From contig CAYNFR010000014.1 of NCBI GenBank assembly GCA_964396595.1, forward strand, positions 1 through 64,000: DNA of 64,000 bases. Reading direction: 5' to 3'. Below are positions 35,413-43,790 of this stretch, piece by piece. Source of the stretch: CAYNFR01 sp964396595 (GTDB lineage Bacteria; Bacteroidota; Bacteroidia; Chitinophagales; Saprospiraceae). Within the stretch, counting starts at the first letter, position 1, and each line of letters begins with the position of its first letter. The notes below the pieces were generated by a model. That model searched no databases. It saw only the letters and a program-made list of their open reading frames with translations, and was not told the origin of the DNA. Made by a program: the position numbers and the translations under genes.

Positions 35413-37287
35413 ATGAGACATTTCCTTCTAACATCAATTTTTCTTATACAGTTCTATGGTATAGTTCATGCCCAGTTGCCTAAAGATAGCAGATTCCTGA
35501 CAGAGCTGGAAGGGAACCCTCTTTGGGAAGTTAAACATGTTAGTTTTGAAGAGGAGATTAGAAGTTTTGTACAAAAAACGCAGGGTGCGCATGCCGAGAA
35601 TATGATCGGTGTATCACTATTCGAAAGCAAGAAAACATCGGTTGTTATTCCTTTTGTTCAGATCGAAGAAACGAGTGTTTTTTTATCAAAGATTACGCTT
35701 CCCACCGATAGAGAATCACATCTACTGCTCTCCAATTACCACTTAACCCGGGGAGAAGCAATCTATATTCGAAGTGCGGCTGAGGATAAAATACATGGCC
35801 CATACACGATTGAGGACAATGTGGCATCCGGGAGATTTCTTGCCGGACCCTTTAGAGGAGATATATACTTAGAATACCATCGTTCTGCGCAAGGCGATGT
35901 ACTTGATTCGGAGTCAGTGTCTTTTGAATTGGGGCAGATATATTTATCACCTAATCGTGTTGCAAATACATTGGGATTTGGCGCTGCCTTTGCTTGTCAA
36001 ATCAATATTAATTGCACCGAAGGGCAGAGATATCGTGATGAAAAGAGTGGGGTAATGCGGATCAGGATGGTTTCACAAGAAGGCATTGCATTGTGCACTG
36101 GAACCTTATTAAATAATACTGCCAACGATGATACGCCATATGTACTGACTGCTTATCACTGCCTAAGACCACCGTCCGGAGCATTGAACACGTTTTTTGA
36201 CATGTGGAGATTTGATTTTAATTACGAGTCGAACAGCTGTGCGAATCCGGAGACAGAACCCTCACCGCTTTCATTACGAGGTGCTCAATTATTGGCGGAA
36301 TGGCTTGATACCGACATGATGCTCGTAAAAATTCTTGAGGAATTACCTCTTAATCAGAATTTTTACTTCAATGGCTGGAATAGAGATCCTAATCATCTAC
36401 CTGCCAAATCAGTGATTATTCATCATCCTGCGGGCGATATCAAAAAAATTAGCACGGATAATGATCGATTAAAAGTACATGCTCAGACTATACCATGGGA
36501 TAACAATACCACTTCATCGGCTAATAGCCATTTTATCAATGATTTTGATGATGCAGTATTTCAACCCGGTTCTTCAGGATGTGGCTTATTTGACGATCGG
36601 GGATTTGTTATAGGCCAACTACACGGTGGGCCATTGGCGGATAACTTTTGTTCAATAGGCATAGGGTATAGTGGTCGTTTATATGTTTCTTGGGAAAGTG
36701 GTTCATCACGCGTGGATCGATTGAAAGATTGGCTTGATCCTTTGAATACCGGCGTCATGTCTTTATCTGGTAGATATAAGCAAGAAACTAATCAACCAGT
36801 ACAATTTATCGGTAGAGTTATTACAAGTAAAGGTATTGCGATACCTAATGTCGAAGTGCGCGTTACAGGAGATATGAATGCTATTTTTATGACAGGTTCG
36901 GATGGAAGATTCGTCTTGGATAATTTATCAGTCAATGGCAATTATTCTTTTAGTCTTCATAAGGATACTAATCATGCTAGCGGACTATCTGTTACAGATA
37001 TAATCACCATCCGAAATCACATACTTGGCACTAATCCGATAGCTAGCTTGTTCGATCGACTTGCAGCTGATGTTAACGGTGATGGAAATATTACGGCAAC
37101 TGATATTGTATTGGTCAGAAATTTGCTGGTACAACGTATTATGCGCTTTCCTGCTGTTCCATCCTGGAAGTTTGAACCATCTATTTTGGAATTATCAGGA
37201 AGTAATATCGGATCGGGTGGACTAGAGCTACAAATCATCGGCTATAAGATGGGCGACGCCAATGGTAGCGCCAATCCACGTAACTAA
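35413..37287 (+). CDS. Secreted lysyl-endopeptidase-like serine protease with dockerin-like tail
   Basis: A 624-residue exported protease. The ATG at 35413 gives a clean signal peptide (MRHFLLTSIFLIQFYGIVHA). After a propeptide-like region comes a chymotrypsin-fold domain like Achromobacter protease I (lysyl endopeptidase). Catalytic His249 is in LTAYHCL, the probable Asp301 in DTDMMLV, and Ser388 in QPGSSGCGLF. Cys pairs such as CQININC and CTG match that family. From about residue 475 a carboxypeptidase-regulatory-like domain (GRVITSKGIAIPNVEVRV) and a dockerin-like pair (SVTDIITIRNHILG and AADVNGDGNITATDIVLVRN) follow. The protein stops at KMGDANGSANPRN, where related Bacteroidota proteins usually continue to a sorting domain, so the C terminus may be short. 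The substrate is unknown. Confidence 0.9.
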   Translation: MRHFLLTSIFLIQFYGIVHAQLPKDSRFLTELEGNPLWEVKHVSFEEEIRSFVQKTQGAHAENMIGVSLFESKKTSVVIPFVQIEETSVFLSKITLPTDRESHLLLSNYHLTRGEAIYIRSAAEDKIHGPYTIEDNVASGRFLAGPFRGDIYLEYHRSAQGDVLDSESVSFELGQIYLSPNRVANTLGFGAAFACQININCTEGQRYRDEKSGVMRIRMVSQEGIALCTGTLLNNTANDDTPYVLTAYHCLRPPSGALNTFFDMWRFDFNYESNSCANPETEPSPLSLRGAQLLAEWLDTDMMLVKILEELPLNQNFYFNGWNRDPNHLPAKSVIIHHPAGDIKKISTDNDRLKVHAQTIPWDNNTTSSANSHFINDFDDAVFQPGSSGCGLFDDRGFVIGQLHGGPLADNFCSIGIGYSGRLYVSWESGSSRVDRLKDWLDPLNTGVMSLSGRYKQETNQPVQFIGRVITSKGIAIPNVEVRVTGDMNAIFMTGSDGRFVLDNLSVNGNYSFSLHKDTNHASGLSVTDIITIRNHILGTNPIASLFDRLAADVNGDGNITATDIVLVRNLLVQRIMRFPAVPSWKFEPSILELSGSNIGSGGLELQIIGYKMGDANGSANPRN

Positions 37288-37309
37288 GCTATTTACCCAG
37301 ATTGTACAA

Positions 37310-37337
37310 AAGACTTCAAGAGCAAGTCAGAAGTCTT
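37310..37337. terminator. Possible terminator hairpin after the protease
   Basis: An 8-bp perfect inverted repeat AAGACTTC/GAAGTCTT (37310-37317 with 37330-37337) and a 12-base loop, between the convergent protease and inositol oxygenase genes. It has only a weak T tract. Confidence 0.4.
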
Positions 37338-37392
37338 GCTTAGAACAGAATTAGGATTTTATGTTTATCCGCTGGTTATTTAAGCTAGATGA

Positions 37393-38205
37393 TTACAAGT
37401 ATATCGGGCCTTTGCCTAAATATTTTTCTGCAATAGGTTGGTAATAGGCTCTCACTTCCTCGAGTTCATAACTTTGTTGGCATTTGCTGTATAAATCATA
37501 CTGGTTAAAATCTTTTACGATTTCGAGTTTTACGCTATCAGAGTCATTGAGAAGTTCGGTATAGCTGCCGCCAGTATGCCATGGATAAAAAGAATGATAT
37601 CTTATCATGATCATGGCTTCTGCGGGAAGCTTGTTGTCTTTATGATTGGACAGTACTTGATAAAGGTATTCATCATGTCCCCATGCGAGCTCCACTTGAT
37701 CAAGTCCACATCCTGATTCATAGATACCTGTGGTTGTTGCATAGGCTGCATTATGCATATCAGGATTTAAGGTGTTAAACTCAGAATACACACAAGTATC
37801 AGGTATAGCGCATCCTACAATAAAAATATCACCTACCATGCCCCATTGTTCTGCCTGACTAGTGCCATCTTCGTCACTGCCCCATAGATACATTATTTTG
37901 CCTAAGTCGTGTATCAGACCAGTGAGCTGCATCCAGTCAGGTCTATGGTCGGCTCTGATAGCTTCAGCACTCTGAATTAAGTGTTGGACATTCGGTAAGT
38001 CTAAGTCGGGATCACTCACATCTATCAATGAATTAAGATACCCCATTGCTTCCCATAAGTCCATAGGCTTATCATAGCTAAGATATTTTTTACGCATTCG
38101 TTTCACATAATCATAAGTTTGATTCATTCTCATTTTACGATAGTGATCTTTTACTGCCGCGGAAACATCAGGAGCTTCATAATTTCTAAAAGTCTTTTCT
38201 TCCAT
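37393..38205 (-). CDS. Myo-inositol oxygenase (MIOX-like, di-iron)
   Basis: A 270-residue protein that matches eukaryotic myo-inositol oxygenase along its whole length. That enzyme cleaves myo-inositol to D-glucuronate with O2 at a mixed-valence di-iron site. All six expected iron ligands are present: H75 (VQHLIQSAEAIR), H99 and D100 (LIHDLGK), H177 (WGHDEYLYQVL), H204 (IRYHSFYPWH) and D237 (YDLYSK). The substrate-binding TGG of WHTGGSYTEL and the DWMQLTGLIHD segment are also kept. It has no signal peptide, so it is cytosolic. No inositol transporter, inositol dehydrogenase or glucuronate pathway gene is next to it; the adjacent gene is an amidohydrolase. Homology is clear, substrate use is inferred. 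Confidence 0.95.
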   Translation of the reverse strand: MEEKTFRNYEAPDVSAAVKDHYRKMRMNQTYDYVKRMRKKYLSYDKPMDLWEAMGYLNSLIDVSDPDLDLPNVQHLIQSAEAIRADHRPDWMQLTGLIHDLGKIMYLWGSDEDGTSQAEQWGMVGDIFIVGCAIPDTCVYSEFNTLNPDMHNAAYATTTGIYESGCGLDQVELAWGHDEYLYQVLSNHKDNKLPAEAMIMIRYHSFYPWHTGGSYTELLNDSDSVKLEIVKDFNQYDLYSKCQQSYELEEVRAYYQPIAEKYLGKGPIYL

Positions 38206-38545
38206 TATTGAGGATTTATATGGTAAAACAACGATAAGAGAACGTACTGTCTAATATTGGCTAATTATTCGGCAGAAATGTAGTATTTATTTTCGAATAC
38301 GCACTGAATATAAAACGTGACGAATTCATTTTTTATACTGATCAATCGTTTTAAATACAACCATAATAGCTCTTATCTTTTATTCTTAGACACTTGTTAT
38401 GTCAATTACATCTCATTATGACGATATAATCACGACGAGATCACTTATGAAGAAGCAGGGTCTCATTAAAAGAGAGGTACATTGATCATCTAATAGAGTA
38501 AAGTGTAAAAGTTGCTAAAGACTCTTTTTTAAAATTGATTTTCAA
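38206..38545. other. Intergenic region, no gene found
   Basis: An A+T-rich stretch of 340 bases between two minus-strand genes. It should hold the promoter of the inositol oxygenase gene. The only reading frame with an ATG is 28 codons (38399-38485), without support. I saw no RNA gene or clear terminator. Confidence 0.5.
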
Positions 38546-40279
38546 CTATTCCTTCCGATAAAGTACTTTGCCAGCAACGATAGTAAAAAGTACCTGTGTG
38601 TCGAGTATGTCTTCATCTGTACATGTAATCCAGTTTTTATCAATTATGGTGATGTCCGCATATTTACCGGGTTCTATTGATCCTTTAGACTTCTCTTCAA
38701 ATGCAGCTATGGCATTGGCCATGGTATAAGAATAAATAGCTTCGGCTCTTGTCATGCTATTCTCAGGGAAGAATGCCATCCCATTGTCCACTCGCTTGCG
38801 TGTTACACTTGCGTAAAAGGACTCGATGGGGTTTATGTCTTCTACCGGCACATCACTACCATTCGTAACGATAGCACCTGCGTCGAGAAGACCTCTCCAT
38901 GCATATGCGCCAACGCGAGCTCTTTCATAGCCCAATCTTTTTTCCACAAAAGGGGCATCTGAAGTACAATGAATTCCTTGCATGGAGGCAATCACACCGA
39001 GCTGAGCAAATCTTGGTATGTCTGAAGGATGTAAATGTTGCGCATGTTCGATGCGCCATCTGAGGTCTTTCTTAGTGTTTGTAGACAATTTTTTCTCTAT
39101 AAGGTCAAGAACAATCTGATTGGCTTTATCTCCTATGGCGTGAACACAAAGCTGCATATTCGCTTCTAGCGCAATGTCAGCAATCTTATCAACCTCTTCT
39201 ATCATAGTTGTGTTTTGCCCTATGAAATGTTGTTTATCATCATAGCTGTCTATCAGCCAAGCGCCGTAAGGACCCAATGCACCATCTACTTCTGTCTTAA
39301 TTGCCCTGCAGGTAAAATGTCCATTACCCGCATCAATCATGCGATATTGTGCAACCTTCCCTTTTAAGGTTTGACTATTATGTCTAGCCATAGTCCATAG
39401 TCTTAATTTGAGCTTTCCTTCTTCAGCGAGTTTCTTGTAGCTGGTTATTTCTTGATACGAACTTCCGGCATCTTGGAAGGACGTTATTCCCCATTTTAGA
39501 CATTCTTCTTGAGCTAGATCTATGGCAGTATACCATTCGTTGATTTGATCCTGTTCGCTCAATCGGGCAAGGTAATCCTGGTATGCTTGAAAAATAATTT
39601 GCTGGGCTCTCTCTTCAAACATGCCTATCGGTCTCCCGGTAATGTCACGCACGATTTCTCCACCTACGGGGCTGCGTGATTCTGGTGTTATGCCGGCCAG
39701 ATCCATGGCTAGTGCATTAGCAAAAGATCCATGCCCACTTGCATGTACTAAAAGTACTGGGTGGTCAGGGGATATTGCACTCAGGTCAAAATGGCGTGGA
39801 TATCCATGCACATGATCATGGGGTTGATCGTCCCATTTTTCTTGATGCCACCCTCTACCTATTATCCAATGCCCTTTGGGTGTAAGCTGCACTTTCTCGG
39901 CTACCATATCAACTATTTCTTGCCATGATTTGCTCTTTAAGAAATTGAGATTCATCAGACTCTTACCCATTCCGGAAAAATGACCGTGCCCTTCGATTAG
40001 GCCTGGCAAGACAAAAGCTCCACCGGCATCAAGGACTTCTGTTGTGGATTCATCAATGTAAGGTGCTATTTGTTCATTGGAGCCGACGGCGACTATCTTA
40101 TCCCCCTTGATAGCAACAGCTTCGTAGACAGATGTTTTATTATCGACACTATATATATAGGCATTATTAATGACAAGTTCTGCTTTTTCGACATTGTTAC
40201 AAGCCGAAACAATCATGAAGAATAAACAAATCAACAAGCACTTAGAGAGAAAGGGGTGTATATCTATTAACTTTGTCAT
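38546..40279 (-). CDS. YtcJ-like metal-dependent amidohydrolase, predicted lipoprotein
   Basis: A 577-residue hydrolase of the amidohydrolase superfamily, YtcJ-like. The N terminus is a lipoprotein signal: a hydrophobic LLICLFFMIVSA followed by Cys (lipobox VSAC) near residue 27, so the protein is probably anchored in the outer or inner membrane facing the periplasm. Metal-site segments are EGHGHFSGMG near residue 97, the HAIGDKANQ and EHAQHLHPSD strands, and NGSDVPVEDINP toward the end. These are the usual histidines and aspartate of the TIM-barrel amidohydrolases. The substrate is not predictable; related proteins are often simply labelled amidohydrolase. Its start codon lies only 15 bases from the divergent prenyl synthase start. 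Confidence 0.9.
   Translation of the reverse strand: MTKLIDIHPFLSKCLLICLFFMIVSACNNVEKAELVINNAYIYSVDNKTSVYEAVAIKGDKIVAVGSNEQIAPYIDESTTEVLDAGGAFVLPGLIEGHGHFSGMGKSLMNLNFLKSKSWQEIVDMVAEKVQLTPKGHWIIGRGWHQEKWDDQPHDHVHGYPRHFDLSAISPDHPVLLVHASGHGSFANALAMDLAGITPESRSPVGGEIVRDITGRPIGMFEERAQQIIFQAYQDYLARLSEQDQINEWYTAIDLAQEECLKWGITSFQDAGSSYQEITSYKKLAEEGKLKLRLWTMARHNSQTLKGKVAQYRMIDAGNGHFTCRAIKTEVDGALGPYGAWLIDSYDDKQHFIGQNTTMIEEVDKIADIALEANMQLCVHAIGDKANQIVLDLIEKKLSTNTKKDLRWRIEHAQHLHPSDIPRFAQLGVIASMQGIHCTSDAPFVEKRLGYERARVGAYAWRGLLDAGAIVTNGSDVPVEDINPIESFYASVTRKRVDNGMAFFPENSMTRAEAIYSYTMANAIAAFEEKSKGSIEPGKYADITIIDKNWITCTDEDILDTQVLFTIVAGKVLYRKE
40268..40275 (+). promoter_or_regulatory. Candidate -7 box TAACTTTG for prenyl synthase gene
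   Basis: A perfect TAnnTTTG match (TAACTTTG) 20 bases before the ATG at 40295, lying inside the first codons of the divergent amidohydrolase. No TTG was found at the expected -33 distance. Confidence 0.3.
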
Positions 40280-40294
40280 TGATAGAAGAAATTT

Positions 40295-41272
40295 ATGGAT
40301 CTAAAGGTATCACAAGCACTAGAGCTTTTTGATAATTATCTCAGAAATCAACAGGAATTTCGTGATCCTCAAGTATTGTACGAGCCGCGTAACTATGTAA
40401 TGAACATGCCCGGTAAGAAAATGCGTGCTCTTCTTACCTTACTAGGATCCAGCGTGGTAGGTGGAAAAATGGAAGATGCACTGCCGGCGGCATATTGTGT
40501 GGAGCTCTTTCATAACTTTACGCTTGTTCATGATGATATCATGGATAATGCCCCTATCAGAAGAGGGATGCCGGCTGTTCATGAGAAGTATAGTACAAAT
40601 GAAGCCATCTTGACAGGCGATGTTATGCTTATTGAGGTGTACGATAGGCTGAGCCAACTAGATATTAATGGCAGGATTGACGCTATTAAGTCCTTCAATA
40701 CTACAGCAAGAGAAGTATGCGAAGGTCAAGCGCTGGATATGACCTTTGAGAAAAGAACGATGGTTAGTATCGAGGAGTATTTGAATATGATAGAGTTAAA
40801 GACAGCTGTGCTTCTCGGTCAAGCACTTAAGCTGGGGGCGATGATGGGCGGCGCATCTGCCTCTGATCAATATCATTTATACCATTTTGCCAAAAACGCA
40901 GGCGTGAGTTTTCAAATTCAAGACGATTACCTCGACATATACGGTGAGGCGTCAAAAGTAGGCAAAGTAGTAGGCGGCGATATTATCCAATGCAAGAAAA
41001 ATTATTTTTACGTAAAAGCTTGTGAACTACTCGAGGGCGAAAATCTACGCTCCTTCATACGTTATTATCATGACTTAACTGTCGACCCGAAAGCTAAAGT
41101 CAAGGATGTCACCGCAGTTTATGACGAGCTGCATCTGGTTAACTACTGTAATGAAGCCAAGAACAGTTTTTTCGATTTGGCTCAGAGTCATCTTTCGGAA
41201 GTAAAAGCGGTGAAGGAATTAAAGGAGCATTTGCTCCAATTTTCCTTGAATCTGATGAATAGAGATAGTTAA
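40295..41272 (+). CDS. Polyprenyl (geranylgeranyl/farnesyl-type) diphosphate synthase
   Basis: A 325-residue all-helical prenyltransferase of the trans-isoprenyl diphosphate synthase family. It joins isopentenyl diphosphate to an allylic primer. The first aspartate-rich motif is DDIMD (residues 80-84, LVHDDIMDNAPIRRG), and the second is DDYLD (210-214, FQIQDDYLDIYGE); both are intact. The chain length of the product cannot be read reliably. Possible users are carotenoid (crtY in the window), menaquinone or cell-wall lipid synthesis. It is followed 23 bases later by a glycosyltransferase on the same strand, suggesting co-transcription. Confidence 0.93.
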   Translation: MDLKVSQALELFDNYLRNQQEFRDPQVLYEPRNYVMNMPGKKMRALLTLLGSSVVGGKMEDALPAAYCVELFHNFTLVHDDIMDNAPIRRGMPAVHEKYSTNEAILTGDVMLIEVYDRLSQLDINGRIDAIKSFNTTAREVCEGQALDMTFEKRTMVSIEEYLNMIELKTAVLLGQALKLGAMMGGASASDQYHLYHFAKNAGVSFQIQDDYLDIYGEASKVGKVVGGDIIQCKKNYFYVKACELLEGENLRSFIRYYHDLTVDPKAKVKDVTAVYDELHLVNYCNEAKNSFFDLAQSHLSEVKAVKELKEHLLQFSLNLMNRDS

Positions 41273-41295
41273 AAAGAAACAAATATTGTCACCCT

Positions 41296-42306
41296 TTGAA
41301 ACGAAGAAAAATACTTTATGCAGTTCAAGCTACGGGCAATGGCCATTTGAGTCGTTGTCTGGAGTTTTATCCTGCATTGAGCAGATATGCAGATGTAGAT
41401 GTTTTTTTGAGTGGAATTCAAGGGGATTTAAAATTACCTTTCGAAGTAAAGTATAGACGACATGGTTTAGGTTTTGTTTTCGGCAAGAGGGGAGGGATAG
41501 ATTATTTTCGTACGGCCCTCTCATTGAGGCCATTAAGATTTTTGCGAGACGTTTTTAGCGTTGATTTATCTGAATACGATCTTGTTGTGAATGATTTTGA
41601 ACCAATTACGGCATGGGCTTGTAGATTTAAAAGGAAAACTTGTGTGGCATTGAGTCATCAAGCGGCATTTCTGAGTCGTCGCACTCCTCGACCTAAGCCC
41701 AGAAACTGGCTTGCTGAAATAATCTTTAAGCATTTTGCACCATGCACCAGAAAAATAGGCTTACACTTTCAATCCTATGACAAGCATATATTTACACCAG
41801 TAGTCAGGAAGGAGATAAGAGACATCGTGGTAAATCACGATGCCAACAAGTGTCTGGTTTATCTTCCTGCTTATTCTCATGAAGTTTTACTGCCTCATTT
41901 TCTGAAGCTTGAAGCTATCGAATTTCATGTGTTTAGCAAACACGCCGCTCGAATAGAAGAGCATAGCAATGTTAAGATATATCCGGTAGGATTGCCCGTG
42001 TGGCACGACGCATTACGGGACTGTGAAAAGGCAATAATCGGTGGCGGTTTCGAAGGAAACTCAGAAATGCTGTACTTGCGAAAAAAAATAATGGTCATCC
42101 CTATGACGGATCAGTATGAGCAACTTTGTAATGCCGAAGCATTGAGAAGAATGGGCGTACGTGCATGTTTTAAAATCAACGAATTTTTTGTTGAGCAGTT
42201 AAAGGAGTGGGTTAGTACCGCTGGTGTTGTTGAAGTGAATTATCCAGAAATTTCTGATATGATTGCCCTAATGGCTATCGGTGAAATTGATATAAAAGCT
42301 CGTTAA
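41296..42306 (+). CDS. Glycosyltransferase of MJ1255-like family
   Basis: A 336-residue GT-B-like protein with an N-terminal YAVQATGNGHLSRCLEFYPAL donor-domain motif and a C-terminal IGGGFEGNSEMLYLRKKIMVIPMTDQYEQLCNA segment. The latter resembles the nucleotide-sugar site of UDP-glycosyltransferases. The best general match by eye is the poorly described MJ1255-type glycosyltransferase family. The start is a TTG at 41296; no ATG lies between the upstream stop at 41266 and the conserved KRRKILYAV. It follows the prenyl synthase closely and its TAA overlaps the stop of the convergent GNAT gene. The sugar and acceptor are unknown. Confidence 0.75.
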   Translation: MKRRKILYAVQATGNGHLSRCLEFYPALSRYADVDVFLSGIQGDLKLPFEVKYRRHGLGFVFGKRGGIDYFRTALSLRPLRFLRDVFSVDLSEYDLVVNDFEPITAWACRFKRKTCVALSHQAAFLSRRTPRPKPRNWLAEIIFKHFAPCTRKIGLHFQSYDKHIFTPVVRKEIRDIVVNHDANKCLVYLPAYSHEVLLPHFLKLEAIEFHVFSKHAARIEEHSNVKIYPVGLPVWHDALRDCEKAIIGGGFEGNSEMLYLRKKIMVIPMTDQYEQLCNAEALRRMGVRACFKINEFFVEQLKEWVSTAGVVEVNYPEISDMIALMAIGEIDIKAR

Positions 42307-42746
42307 AGGTATATTTTACCATTCCACCACTCTTTTTCGATAATAGCATTGTTTTTTTCATAAAACTTGATTGCCGGGATATTCCAGTCGAGGACTTGCC
42401 ATTTTATAAGCGAGTAGTCACCAGATTTGGCAAGCTTTATAAGATAATCAAAAAGTTGTTGGCCTACACCATGGCCTCTATACGGTTCAGCAACGACAAA
42501 ATCTTCTAGATATAACATGGGACCCTTCCATGTCGAAAAGGCGTCATAATATATGCAGGCACCTACTACTTTATCGGCGTCAAGCGAAACAAATGCTTCA
42601 AAACGTCGAGATGCAAAAAAAAATTTGTATTGATCCAAACTGAGCGTGACCTCGGACGAGGCATTTTCATATGCGGCGAGTTCTTTGACTAAAGAGTATA
42701 TACCGGTTATATGTTCTTCATTGGCCGGCCTAATAGTGATCTTCAT
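42303..42746 (-). CDS. GNAT-family N-acetyltransferase
   Basis: A 147-residue acetyltransferase with the GNAT acetyl-CoA motif VVAEPYRGHGVGQQLFDYLI (motif A, R/Q-x-x-G-x-G/A) and the C-terminal WQVLDWNIPAIKFYEKNNA (motif B). It resembles the diamine/spermidine acetyltransferase branch (IRPANEEHITGIYSLVKELA start). The start at 42746 (MKITIRPAN) is preferred over 42845: the longer version would run through an 18-bp palindrome and the rpsL promoter, and its extra 33 residues have no family match. Its stop codon overlaps that of the convergent glycosyltransferase by two bases. The substrate is unknown. Confidence 0.85.
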   Translation of the reverse strand: MKITIRPANEEHITGIYSLVKELAAYENASSEVTLSLDQYKFFFASRRFEAFVSLDADKVVGACIYYDAFSTWKGPMLYLEDFVVAEPYRGHGVGQQLFDYLIKLAKSGDYSLIKWQVLDWNIPAIKFYEKNNAIIEKEWWNGKIYL

Positions 42747-42757
42747 TAAATTCTCTT

Positions 42758-42775
42758 TTGGGCAATATTGCCCAA
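42758..42775. promoter_or_regulatory. 18-bp perfect palindrome upstream of the GNAT gene
   Basis: TTGGGCAATATTGCCCAA, a perfect palindrome 11 bases before the ATG at 42746. On the minus strand it overlaps TACCTTGG, a near match to the TAnnTTTG -7 box. It looks like an operator for a dimeric repressor, but could also form a hairpin in the leader. Confidence 0.5.
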
Positions 42776-42830
42776 GGTACATGTCATAAGGCTTATATAT
42801 GAGGGTAGAAAGAATAAATTTTATAAGGTA

Positions 42831-42861
42831 CTTGTCAGATGGCAAAATAGTCTTACCTTTG
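42831..42861 (+). promoter_or_regulatory. Promoter of the rpsL-rpsG-fusA operon
   Basis: CTTG (42831-42834), a spacer of exactly 19 bases, then a perfect TAnnTTTG box TACCTTTG (42854-42861), 34 bases before the rpsL ATG. This is the Bacteroidota primary-sigma promoter form. Confidence 0.8.
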
Positions 42862-42895
42862 CAGTCGCTTTCGAAAAAGCTATATTTATTAAGAT

Positions 42896-43267
42896 ATGCC
42901 TACAATAAATCAACTCGTAAGAAAAGGAAGAGAGAAGATCGTTACTAAGAGTAAATCTAGGGCTCTTGATTCTTGTCCTCAGAAACGTGGAGTATGTACA
43001 AGAGTATACACTACTACTCCTAAAAAGCCAAATTCAGCTCTAAGAAAAGTAGCTAAGGTAAGATTAACAAACTCGCTCGAGGTCATCGCTTATATCCCAG
43101 GAGAAGGCCATAACCTACAAGAGCACAGCATCGTACTTATTAGAGGAGGAAGGGTTAAGGATCTTCCTGGTGTACGCTATACTATCGTGCGAGGTGCATT
43201 GGATACAGCCGGTGTGAATAAGCGAAATAAATCAAGATCTAAATACGGTACTAAACGACCTAAATAA
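42896..43267 (+). CDS. rpsL: 30S ribosomal protein S12
   Basis: A 123-residue protein of the decoding centre of the small subunit. The signature TTTPKKPNSALRK (residues 39-51) and GGRVKDLPGVRY (84-95) are intact. The lysines at 43/44 and 88, where streptomycin-resistance changes arise in other bacteria, are the wild-type residues. It is the first gene of the str cluster, with its own promoter at 42831. Confidence 0.99.
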   Translation: MPTINQLVRKGREKIVTKSKSRALDSCPQKRGVCTRVYTTTPKKPNSALRKVAKVRLTNSLEVIAYIPGEGHNLQEHSIVLIRGGRVKDLPGVRYTIVRGALDTAGVNKRNKSRSKYGTKRPK

Positions 43268-43285
43268 TAAAGTCAATATTCTGCA

Positions 43286-43753
43286 ATGAGGAAGAGAAAA
43301 CCCAAAAAGAGAGTCATTCAGCCGGATCCTAGATTTCAAGATCAGCTAGTGACTCAGTTTGTTAATAACCTGATGTTACAAGGTAAAAAATCTACTGCTT
43401 TCACAATTTTTTACGACGCCATGGACATTATTGCTGAAAAAACTGGTGATAATCCACACGATGTATGGGCCAAAGCACTTGATAACATTTATCCGTCTGT
43501 CGAAGTACGTAGCAGAAGAATTGGCGGTTCTACATTTCAGATTCCTACAGAGATCAGAGCAGAAAGACGTATATCTGTAGGAATGAAATGGCTTATTAAA
43601 TATAGTCGTGCCAGAAGTGGTAAAGGTATGGCTGATAAATTGTCAGCTGAGATAATCGCTGCAAGTAAAGGCGAAGGTGCTTCTGTTAAAAGGAAGGAAG
43701 ACACGCACAGAATGGCTGAAGCCAACAAGGCTTTTGCGCACTTCCGTGTTTAA
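43286..43753 (+). CDS. rpsG: 30S ribosomal protein S7
   Basis: A 155-residue primary 16S rRNA-binding protein that organises the head of the small subunit. The start RKRKPKKR is basic, and the central ALDNIYPSVEVRSRRIGGSTFQIP is the S7 signature. It begins 18 bases after rpsL. Confidence 0.99.
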   Translation: MRKRKPKKRVIQPDPRFQDQLVTQFVNNLMLQGKKSTAFTIFYDAMDIIAEKTGDNPHDVWAKALDNIYPSVEVRSRRIGGSTFQIPTEIRAERRISVGMKWLIKYSRARSGKGMADKLSAEIIAASKGEGASVKRKEDTHRMAEANKAFAHFRV

Positions 43754-43790
43754 GACTCATCAGATTATTTCCCGCATTACACAATAGAAA

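Noticed and set aside
38399..38485. 28-codon open frame in the intergenic region
   Set aside because: It is too short, with no conserved features and no promoter; kept only as a note.
42747..42845. N-terminal extension of the GNAT protein
   Set aside because: It overlaps the rpsL promoter region and the 18-bp palindrome, and the 33 residues have no acetyltransferase match.
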